DNA of 64,000 nt from Amphiduros pacificus (taxonomy: Eukaryota; Annelida; Polychaeta; Phyllodocida; Hesionidae), in assembly GCA_949316495.1 (NCBI GenBank), contig OX439012.1, positions 33,227,927 to 33,291,926 on the forward strand, read 5' to 3'. The notes beneath the pieces were generated by a model that ran no database searches, was not told the DNA's origin, and saw only the letters and a program-made list of their open reading frames with translations. Shown here piece by piece: positions 55,015 to 64,000 of the stretch. Position numbers and translations under genes: made by a program. The stretch's first letter is position 1, and every line of letters begins with the position of its first letter.

Positions 55015-55679
55015 GTCCCTTGTGGGTGTGGGGATTAAAGAATAGCCCCACTGCCCCCCAGCATGTCGTAAAAGGCGACTAAAGGGGTCCGCATGTGGGC
55101 CTGGGGTTAGAATGGTCCTCTGATTTTTTTATTCCTTGTTATTTTTGTCAGTTTGTAAGAGGCGAACGAAAAAAATAACCATGGCGCCTTGTTTGCTGTG
55201 AGGTGCGACCTGTAAGGGGAGGATATGGAGTTCTGTAGGTTGAGCGCTGGACTGGTTTGGGAGTAATACCGGTCCAGATGCAACACACTTGTTTGAACCC
55301 AAATATTCACCCTAGACATGGAGGACTTTAGGGCCCGATATTGTCCAACCGGCTCCACACATTTTTCAAATTTCCAAAAACTTATTTTAAAGTAAAATAT
55401 GATTTAAATTTTGTATATTTGATATATTTTAGTTAAATTCTCGATTAAGGTGAAATATATGGTAACTTCTACACACTTATCAAAATATTAAAACAATTTT
55501 CACGAGATTAGCTTAACAGATATGTGGAGCTTGACTGCTGAAACGGGTCAATCCGGGGTACATTTTATGTATTCTTGAGTATATTGTAGCCGATTTTTAT
55601 AGGTGTGCTGATGGCTCTGCCCCATATCTATAACTCCCTATTATTAAAATAGGAGTCAGAATAAGGCTTAGGAACATGA

Positions 55680-56905
55680 GCAATAAATAATTAACAAAAC
55701 ACACATGACATTAAACAAACAAAAAAGAAAAAGGGCAGATACGGAAACTGACTCGGACAATGATTTGAATGTGAATGAGAATAAATGACCTAGATTTTTA
55801 ATTGCAGAAAGTTCTGACGCTGAACATACCCTGGCATACCCAATGCCTTGTATCCCCTTTGCAATTGCAAAGGGGATACAAGGCATTGCCGGGGTACCAA
55901 AAACTGTTACAAAGATGGGAAATAAATTATTGATTGAGGTTGAGCGGAAAAGCCATGCGGACAATCTGCTACGATGCCGAATGTTGGCCACAGTTCCTGT
56001 TATTATAACGGCTCACAAAACTCTCAACAATAAAAAAGGAGTAATCAGATGCCCAGATTTAGCGGGAGTTTCTGAGGAGGAGATAGTGGATGAGCTCAAA
56101 GACCAGGATGTTGTGCAATGTAAGTGGATATTTATAAAAAGGATGGTGTCAAAATTCCAATCAATACGTTTATTCTGACATTTGAAGCAGCGCAGCTCCC
56201 AACATCTATTAAAGTTGGATATTTGAACGTTAGAGTTGATGTATTTATTCCAAACCCTCTGCGCTGCTTCAAGTGTTAGAGGTATGTACATGAATCTAAT
56301 CGATGTAAAGGTAATGTGACATGTCCAAAATGTACCGCTCATCACAGTGGAGACGATTGTTCTTCAAATATGATAAAATGTGTCAATTGCCAAGGCAATC
56401 ATCCATCGTATTCGCGGAATTGTCCTTCCTTTTTAAAAGAGAAGGAAATTCAGCGAATACGACATACTGAAAATATATCTTTTCCAGAGGCATGGAAGCG
56501 AGTAGAAAGACATCTTATGCCAGCTCTGTCAAACCTAAAGAAACAAAATCAATAGCAATTCAGACCGAAATTACATGGCCAGTCAATGACAAAAATTATT
56601 CTTTTTTTACAAAATCTTCTAAATCTTCAGCAACGTCTACTCAGACTCAGACACCCACTATCCCAGTAGTAACTCAACAAACAACATCCACTAAACCCTC
56701 TTCACAAACTCCCTCTACATCATCCAATAATAAAAGTATCAATAGTAATAGATCAGTACATAAATCAGACAAAAAAGAAATCAAAGAACAAGTTAAAAGT
56801 AAAATAAATAGAACTAAATCCTTAGAAAGGATGGACACAGGTGATCCTCCAGATATGTATTTTACTCCTGTGCACTCGAAGCATAATCGTAAAATTAACA
56901 AGTGA
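55680..56905 (+). pseudogene. LINE copy 3 ORF1 remnant
   Basis: The same zinc-knuckle protein as in copies 1 and 2, in several frames: KGIQGIAGVPKTVTKMGNK, a frameshift near 56145, a stop where the first knuckle should close (CFKC then a stop near 56279), then CPKCTAHHSGDDC, CVNCQGNHPSYSRNC, and a Ser/Thr-rich C-terminus ending at 56905. The piece before KGIQG has been replaced by an inverted copy (palindrome 55841-55888). Confidence 0.85.
55841..55888. repeat. 48-bp perfect palindrome
   Basis: Centred on TTTGCAATTGCAAA at 55864/55865. Copies 1 and 2 have only an 18-bp native palindrome here (CCTTTGCAATTGCAAAGG). In copy 3 the left arm is an exact inverted copy of the right arm out to CAATGCC/GGCATTG. 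Confidence 0.95.
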
Positions 56906-57335
56906 TTATGTTAGATCATATATTTTTTCTCATTATTCTTAATATGGCTATTGGCAATACCATACAATGGAATTGTAGAGGATTTGAGGCAAACGGGCCA
57001 GAACTGGAGTTATTAACTTGAAAATATAATGCATCTGTTATTTGTTTACAGAAAACTAATTTTACGTAACGTTAAATACTAATTTATAAGCTTCTGCAGT
57101 CAAGGTTACCTTGCACAATACATTGACAATATGTTCATTATATTTACCACAAAGTGAACCAATTAATAAAACAGATTGAAATAACTTAGTAACTCAGCTG
57201 CTGAAAAAATACTGATGCCAAAGGACGTATAATAGAAGATTTTTTAAATAATAATAGTTTGTGCCTTTGGAATGACGATTCTCCGACATATTTACATCCT
57301 GCTACAGGCTCCTTAACATCAATAGATCTCTCCAT

Positions 57336-58557
57336 GTGCACTCCAAATTTATTTTTAGACTATTCCTGGGAAATAGAGGAAGATCAATGGGTAATGATCA
57401 TTGCCCCATTATTATAAATAACCATTTTCCTCCACCAGACGAACGAATCCCCAAGCGGAAATTTCATAAAGCTGATTGGGCAAAATTTCAAACATCTTGT
57501 TTTAATAAAATAACTCCAGAAATTTTTAACAATGTAGATGATCCTCTTCAAGTTTTTACAGATATATTGTATGATATTGCTGATGGGTATATTCCAAAAT
57601 CAAAGCCAAATTCTAAAATTAAAGAAAAGCCCTGGTTTAATGATGAGTGCAAAAAAGCTGTCAATGAGCGTAAAAAAGCTCTGAAAAAATTAAATAGACA
57701 GCCGCCTCAATATAATTTGCACCAGTTTCGAGTAAAAAGAGCTAAAGCCCGGTATACTATTAAAATAAACAAAAGAAAAAGTTGAAAGGATTGTTTCCAA
57801 ATTAAATACATGTACACCAATTAAAAAATGCTGGGATATGGTGCGTAAAATTACTAGGAAGGGAGGTGGAGCAAGGATCAAACAACTAAATTATAATGGC
57901 CAATTAATTACAAATCCCACTGAAATAGGAAACACAATAGGTCAAACAATTTCCAAGAATTCCTCATCCAATAATTATTCTGCCAAATTTCAACAAATAA
58001 AAAGTAGAAAAGAAAGAAACCAACTAAATTTTATATCCCATAACTTGGAAGAATATAATAAATCATTTACAATAGAAGATTTGAAACTTGCTTTGCATAA
58101 ATCTCATGATATTGCTCCTGGACCTGATCAAATTCACTACCAAATCCTTAAACACCTCACTGACCAATCACTTGGGCATCTTTTAGATATTTTTAATAAA
58201 ATTTGGGAAAGTGGTCATTTTCCTCCTTCATGGAGGGAAGCCACTATCATTCCCATTCCCAAACCTGGCAAAGACTCATCAGATTCAAATAATTATCGTC
58301 CCATTGCTTTAACAATTTGTATTTGTAAGACAATGGAACGAATAATTAATTAGCGTTTAGTTTGGTTTTTAGAAACTGCAGCTTATATTTCTGTTGCACA
58401 GAGTGGCTTCAGAAAAACTTGAAGTACCATTGACCACCTGGTACGTTTAGAGACATTTATAAGAGAGGGTTTTTTAAAAGTTGAGGATGTGGTTAGCATT
58501 TTATTTGATTTAGAGAAAGCGTACGATACTACATGGAAATTTGGAATAATGAGCGAT
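57336..58557 (+). pseudogene. LINE copy 3 ORF2, N-terminal RT part
   Basis: Frames 57336-57785 and 57838-58353 and the following piece encode the linker and first RT blocks: DDPLQVFTDILYDIADG, KPWFNDECKKAV, APGPDQIHYQILKHL, RPIALTICICKTMERI, then LFDLEKAYDTTWKFGIM, where the Penelope-like element is inserted. Several stops. Confidence 0.85.
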
Positions 58558-59679
58558 AGAAAAAAGACGAGGATCCTAAGATGGTCTGCGACAACGATCA
58601 CAGTCCATACCAATACCAACAAAGGTTTCGATCACTTTGATCTCTTCAGTTGGATGGGGAATGACTGCGTTATCCTATGATTTGTTTATATATGAAAACT
58701 GAGGAGGTGCTAGCACCTCTGGAGGTGCTGCACCTCCTCTCTTTGCGCCTCTGGAGTGGAGGTGTTTGTGGGTCTCTTTGCCTCATTATGGAGGTGTTGT
58801 GAGGGACCCCCGCGAAGGGAGCTGCGTAAAGTGTAATATGAGCGATATAATGCCTTTAAAACCGCGTTTGGTTTGATTATGCTAGCGTTTTGTGGGTTTT
58901 GTGGGTTTTGTGATTTGTTGATTAATTTTTTAAAATTTTACGGACCCTCTCCCTTGAAGCTGCCAGACTATTTTGTTTATTTCGCGCTTAGTACAGCCCC
59001 GGCGCGGGGTAGGGATGTCCATTTCTCTAACAAATTTCTGTTCCTGTGTCTGTCTTTTGTGAGTGACGGGATTCTTTTCAGTAATATTAAAATAGGAAAT
59101 ATACCTTAGTTTTTGTTGGGTTCTTAGCCGGTTTTCTGGCCATTTCTTCTTTGCGTATCTGTATTGTACCTTTGTTGTATAGTTAAATACTTTCCCGTGT
59201 ATTTGGCGGGATGGAGCGAGAACAAGAAACATTTTATTTGCGTTTCTGTATTTGTGCTTCTCGTTGCTTATTTATGCATATAGTTCAAAGTTTGTATTCT
59301 TGAGATAGTTTTTATATCTTTCAGCTGCTCATACGACTTGGTCGTCGACTGGAATCTGGAAGAGTTGTTCCAGTCGTGGGAATTTCCTCTTGGGGAGAAA
59401 GTGGTTCTCTTGAGTGTAGGGGTGAGTGATCCTTTACCCTAACAAGGTTCCCTGTCCCCTTGTCTTCAATTGGTTAGTCTAAGTGAAGCAGATGTTTGGT
59501 TATTTTTCTAGAATGTTAGTAACCTTTTAGAATGTTACTAACCTTTTAGTACAAGGTTCCGTCCTTGTTTTTTGTTTCTAGTGAATTTGTAAACGTAAGG
59601 GGGGTTCTTACTATCTCTGTGGGTGTAGTCTATGGTCTCTGAGGTGGAGGCCAGTGCAGACTGGCTGTGAAATTGGCCT

Positions 59680-59815
59680 GTGGTGGTCTCAGCTGAACGT
59701 AACACATAATGCCGTTCTCCGACATCAGAGAGCATATTGGATCTCTTCTTAGATGTCGCTGGAGGTTGTCGAGTCTGGAGAATATGGTCAGACATGTATG
59801 GCATTCATATCTCAC
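59680..59815 (-). pseudogene. C2H2-like zinc finger remnant
   Basis: The minus strand reads YECHTCLTIFSRLDNLQRHL, then RRDPIC, a C-x2-C-x12-H-x5-C pattern like a C2HC zinc finger. It lies downstream of the GIY-YIG domain within the Penelope-like insert. Whether it belongs to that element or to another is unknown. Confidence 0.4.
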
Positions 59816-60336
59816 TGGTTTGAGAGTGTGAGTTGATTAAGTGTAATGTAGCATTGCTCTGAGTGTAGAGTAAGCTCTGCCGCACGTAACGCACAAATTT
59901 TACGTGTTTTGTTCTGCCATTATGTGTTGAGTGGTAGCTATGGACCCATTGTGTATTGTTACGGTTGCTGTGGCGAAGGCGGTGTTCTGGCTTTGCGCTG
60001 TCGCTCGGGATATGTCTATTTTAGGCTCCCGATGTTGTCTCGGCGTGAGAAAAATCGAATGCGGTCAGCAGTTTCAAGGGATTGATTGCATGTTTTGCCT
60101 TAGCGCTGAGTTGGAATACTCCTGCATGCCCGAAATAGTTAATTGTAGTTATTTTATATTTATTTCAAGAAAATGACAATTTTCTCCGGGTTTTCGGTAG
60201 TTTAGAACCTATTGTAATTAATGGTGTGGTTCAGTGTTTGATCGTGTATTATTAGCCGTTTAGGGGATAGATTGTAGACTAGATTGAAATCTATTTTATC
60301 AATAGTATGTCTGCAAAGGGTAAGAAAATAATCTTT

Positions 60337-60690
60337 TTATCTCCCCTTCTCATTCAACCCGTTTGGTATGAATGTCCTCAACTTGTCTATCCATTCCAGC
60401 TCTCTAGCAATCCGTGTTTGGTCGTGAGGGATTGGTTTTTTGTATAGAATATATATAACCTGGAATTCCATGTCACCTATACTATGACCTGGTAGGTTGA
60501 AGTGGTGGCCTGTTGCTTGGTCACATTCTTTTCTCCGTTTGTAGCTCAAATGTTCATTGATTCGTTATTTGAAAGTTCTGTAAGTTTCTCCTACATATTG
60601 CTTCTTGCATTGTTTGCAGGTGATTAGGTAGACTAAGTTTCTTGTGTTACAGGTGTATTTTTCTGGAGCTTTGTATTCTCTTCCAGTATG
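60337..60690 (-). pseudogene. GIY-YIG endonuclease domain of the Penelope-like element
   Basis: Recognisable blocks on the minus strand: NLVYLITCKQCKKQYVGET (the GIY-YIG core region), RINEHLSYKRR, TGHHFNLPGHSIGDMEFQ, ARELEWIDKLRTF, PNGLNEKGR. These are the typical closing motifs of Penelope-like elements, which use this nuclease to nick the target. Confidence 0.75.
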
Positions 60691-61552
60691 GGTGCTACGC
60701 ACCGTTTTGTGCGTTCTACATGATAGGCAGAATTGGCACCTCCATGGTCTTCTGCAGGGTGGTGCAGTTGGTTTAGGTGTTTTGGTTGTGGTGTTGCAAG
60801 CAGCTCTGACTAGCTTGTCAGATGTTTTTGGGACGTCTGAATGCTACCAGGGGTTTCTCTGAGAAAGCATCTTTATTGACAGACAGTTTAAGTAGGGGCC
60901 AATATTTTGTGGAAGTTTGGGTTGACCTCATTGTAGGTGATGCCTAGTGGTGTCTTTGATTGCTGTTCTGTTGGTTTGTGTTTAGGTTTTAGCAGATCGT
61001 CGCGGTCTCTCGGTTTCTCGCTCTCATTCTAGAGGATTCTAAGATATCGATTGGATATCCTCTTCTTCGGTAATCTTCTTTTCTGAGTTCAGAATGTAAA
61101 TCATAATCTTCAATGTGCGTAAAGGTCCTTCTGATCCTCAAGAAGCTCATGTCATTCAGTTGTCTTTCTGCTTTTTTTATGTAATCTTCAGTGTCTGTAA
61201 AGAGAGACATCAGAAACTATATTGTTCATAAAACAAGGCAATATCTTTGTTTGCGGGGGTTTGTTATTCCCGTTTGATAATGTGCTTGAGATCGTCTTAA
61301 AATACCGAGTCAGGTGCTCAGGCTTCGTGTTAGAAGGCCGCCCCAGTAGGCTATATGAATGCACCCGGGGTTTATATACACGCGTGGTGGTTGGGGCCTG
61401 GTGGACAATACTGCTTTGTTCTATTGTCTCAGCGGACCTCATAAGATGGTTGTTATGGGTGATATTATATAGGAGAATATATAGACGTGGGCGGCGTGGT
61501 ATAACGTGGCCTTCCATCACTGCGTATTTGAGCAGCGACGTGTGTAATAATG

Positions 61553-62677
61553 TGGAATAATGAGCGATTTATATGATATGGGATTAAGGGGTCGTTTACC
61601 CCTTTTTATTCAAACTTTTTGTCAAATAGACAATTCAGTGTCTGAGTTGGTTCATCACTTTCTGATGCTTTTGATCAGGAAATGGGTGTTCCACAGGGAA
61701 AAATATTATCAGTCACCCTTTTTATTATTAAAATTAACAGCATTGTTGATTGTATGAGGCCTGGAGCAGATTGCTCACTTTTTGTTGATGATTTCACCTT
61801 AAGCTACAGGTCCACAAGCATGCATACAATAGAACGACAGCTCCAACAACACTTAAATAGATTACAAGAATGGGCTGATCATAACGGATTTAAGTTTTCC
61901 TGAAAGAAAACTGTATGTATGCACTTTTGTAAAAAATGGAAGGTTCACCCAGATCCTGATCTTTATATAGGCCAAACTCGGATACCTGTTGTCGAAGAAA
62001 CCAAATTTCTTGGACTTATTTTTGACAGGAAATTATCTTATTCCTCACATTAAATATGTTAAAAAGAAATGCCAGAAGGTATTGGATTTATTACGGGTTC
62101 TTGCCCATACCGATTGGGGAGGGGACCGTAATATTTTATTGCAATTTTACAGAGCGCTTGTACGTTCTAAGCTTGATTATGGATGTATGATATATGGATC
62201 AGCGCGTCCATCTTATATTAAAATGCTTGATCCTATACAAAATCAAGGTTTACGACTTTGCCTTGGTGCATTTCGTACATCGCCTGCAGATAGCTTGGCA
62301 GTTGAGGCAGATGAACTGCCTCTTGATTTAAGAAGAGAAAAGCTTGCCCTTCAGTATGCTGCAAAAATTGCAGCTTGTCCGGACAATCCTGTCCATGATA
62401 TTATATTCAATCCAAATTATGTTGATCTTTTTGAAAATAAACCAAATACAGTACCGACTTTTGGCATTCGCTTCAAAGAATCTCTATAACCTTTAAATAT
62501 AAATCCAAATCAAATAGCTAAATTTCAATATCCAGAAACACCTCCATGGACCTATCCAATTTTAAATATTAATGTAGCCATATCAGAGTTAAAGAAATGC
62601 TCAAATAAATCGATATAAAGAAATTAGATCTATTTTCACTTGATATCAGTGCATATACACTGATGGATCATTTGCGG
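61553..62677 (+). pseudogene. LINE copy 3 ORF2, C-terminal RT part and start of RNase H
   Basis: After the insert the RT resumes: SDLYDMGLRGRLPLFIQ, GVPQGKILSVTLFI, SLFVDDFTLSYRS, KKCQKVLDLLRVLAHTDW, YGCMIYGSARPSYIKM, ALQYAAKIAACPDNP. RNase H begins with YTDGSF near 62660 and stops at the LTR-like fossil. Several stops and frame changes. Confidence 0.85.
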
Positions 62678-63325
62678 TGATATATATATACTCCCGTTTG
62701 AGCACGCGGACGTGCTTTGTTGAAGGGGAACCGTATGTAGGATATAGATTACCTACCTATAGACTCTTATAAACATATATAGACAAATATAGACAATCAC
62801 GATCTTTGGCAAAGAAACGATATGGGTTACTGAGTGCTACGTGAGGCCAACAAGTGCAGGCCGAGGAGACACATTACTCGCCCTGATGCTACGCAGGCAG
62901 CCCCACACAGAAGCCCAGTTTCCTTTAAAAAGGCCCCGAAATCGCTACTCAGGGGCCAGAATCCACTTGCCTAGAAGATCCACGACACTCAGCATCATGA
63001 CAGCCTCACTTGTATAGACTTGGGTGTTTTATGCGTTCTCAGGACTTTGTCAGTATCAGGCATTAAGGTATTTCATATGCCTCGCTCTTTGCCATGCAGG
63101 CCCATCCAGACTAGTGTATGCAGCACCGAATAAAGGAGACCCTTGTGCATTGTATACTCTGTGTCTGCAGTCCTTATTACCTCCCAACTCACATAGGTAG
63201 ATAGGGTAGCTGGGTTAAGGCCCCATTCACAGCCAGCGAGTATCATATATCTGATCCCCGTCCACATTACCCCAACGACGGAGACATTCCCCATACACTA
63301 GCAGGGTTACAAACCATACGTAACA
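62678..63325 (-). mobile_element. Solo-LTR-like fossil
   Basis: On the minus strand the 648-bp segment begins TGTTACGTATGG and ends TATATATATCA, the TG...CA pattern of LTRs, and shares a core with the LTR-like blocks in the tandem units. No internal region and no matching target duplication; the two flanks belong to different positions of the LINE, so it may mark a recombination junction. Age uncertain. Confidence 0.5.
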
Positions 63326-63912
63326 ATACTATATTTAATCCAAATTATGTTGACCTTTTTGAAAGTAAATCTAATACAATACCAACTTCTGGCATTCGCA
63401 TCAGAGAATCTTTACAATCTTTAAATTTAAATCCAAATCAAATAGCTAAATTTCAATATCCAGAAACACCTCCATGGAACTACGAAACTTTAAATATTAA
63501 TGAACCATGTCAGAATTAAAGAAATACTCAACCGATCCATCCCTTTATATAAATAGATATAAAGAAATAAAATCTATTTTCACTGGATATCAGTGTATAT
63601 ACACTGATGGATCATTTGATGATGACAAGGCTGCTGCAGCTGCTGTTAAGGGCAATCATATTTATTCAGAACGTCTGCCAAATAAATCGTCTATTTATTC
63701 TGCAGAACTTCATGCTTTATACCTTGCTTTAGATCATGTGGAGACTTGAGACTGGAGTCTGATTCTTTGTCTTGTTTACAAGCATTGAAAGCAAAGGATT
63801 GGAAAAATCCTTTAATTTACAAAATCCTTGAGCGTTTTTTAACGTTCTAAATGGCATTGGCACTGGAACGAAGCTATTTTTAATAAACTACATAATATTA
63901 AGCCTGTTTTAG
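63326..63912 (+). mobile_element. LINE copy 4, internal RNase H fragment
   Basis: Starts at the linker FNPNYVDLFESKSNT, passes MSELKKYSTDPSLYINRY and RNase H YTDGSFDDDK, SAELHALYLALDHVET, then stops and deletions, ending near KLHNIKPVL at about 63912. The start repeats sequence already present at 62400 in copy 3, so it is a separate copy or a duplicated part. From 63913 to the window end I see nothing identifiable. Confidence 0.8.
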
Positions 63913-64000
63913 ACACATTTCATCCAGGAACAAATGGCATATAAATACATATAAGCATGTATGGCCTAAATGAAGGAATGTGTATGTTTAAATGGGCAAT

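Larger units (their letters stand above)
58558..61552 (-). mobile_element. Penelope-like retroelement, incomplete
   Basis: A 3.0-kb insert in the LINE RT, flanked by the 16-bp target duplication TGGAATAATGAGCGAT (58542-58557 and 61553-61568). The minus strand holds a piece resembling the N-side of a Penelope reverse transcriptase region (TEDYIKKAERQLNDMSF) and a GIY-YIG endonuclease. Most of the RT is absent. The left end has GGAGGTG-rich short palindromes (58700-58790). Inserted after copy 3 and now a fossil with several breaks. Confidence 0.75.
55015..62677 (+). mobile_element. LINE copy 3, old, + strand, interrupted by a Penelope-like element
   Basis: 5' UTR from 55015 (same junction as the fragments in units 1 and 2, with an extra block CATGTGGGCCTGGGGTTAG not in copies 1 and 2). 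ORF1 remains 55680-56905, endonuclease remains 56925-57400, RT 57400-58557 and 61553-62490, start of RNase H to 62677 (TDGSF). Many stops and indels; older than copies 1 and 2. The RNase H part is cut off where an LTR-like fossil begins. Confidence 0.88.

Noticed and set aside
58690-58800. Possible hammerhead ribozyme in the Penelope-like element, suggested by short palindromes
   Set aside because: No CTGATGA plus GAAA core was found on either strand by eye; the palindromes are simple GGAGGTG repeats.

Overview
The window is eukaryotic nuclear DNA, AT-rich, with short exons, GT-AG introns and a very heavy load of repeats. WSC and thrombospondin type-1 modules, an I/Nimb-like LINE with three zinc knuckles and an RNase H domain, a Penelope-like element and a Kolobok DNA transposon together suggest an aquatic invertebrate. 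A lophotrochozoan, probably a mollusc, is my best guess; this is inference. I saw no rRNA or tRNA gene, no CRISPR array and no bacterial operon.

Left part (1-21.5 kb): a 20-copy 67-bp satellite runs up to the first visible exon of a + strand host gene. This gene has about 19 exons (2016-21218) and encodes two WSC domains, a beta-rich module, a long helical module and a C-terminal beta-rich module. Splice phases agree from exon to exon, but two in-frame stop codons are present. Its introns hold a full-length LINE on the opposite strand (7986-13718), several microsatellites and minisatellites, and a 694-bp MITE with perfect 16-bp ends. In at least four places short tandem duplications straddle exon-intron junctions.

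Middle part (21.5-32.9 kb): a minus-strand gene for a secreted or surface protein with thrombospondin type-1 repeats (start at 32392, with a TATA box). Probably within its introns lie a 5'-truncated CR1/L2-like LINE and a hAT transposase remnant.

Right part (32.9-64 kb): three tandem copies of a roughly 3.5-kb noncoding unit, each disrupted differently. Between units 1 and 2 sits a 6.7-kb Kolobok-type DNA transposon with 19-bp inverted ends and a TTAA target duplication. It has an apparently intact 14-exon transposase on the minus strand. Converging on it, with only 5 bp between stop codons, is a + strand gene for a protein resembling the zinc-binding 'ballast' C-terminal domain of the P2X7 receptor. 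Unit 2 carries a full-length LINE (45160-50971). Unit 3 runs into a third LINE on the + strand (55015-62677), itself split by a Penelope-like element and followed by an LTR-like fossil and a fourth LINE fragment.

The most interesting items are the P2X7-ballast gene carried inside a DNA transposon, the nested order of insertions readable from empty sites, the LINE that landed exactly on a splice donor, the recurrent junction duplications of the WSC gene, and a 48-bp perfect palindrome in the third LINE.
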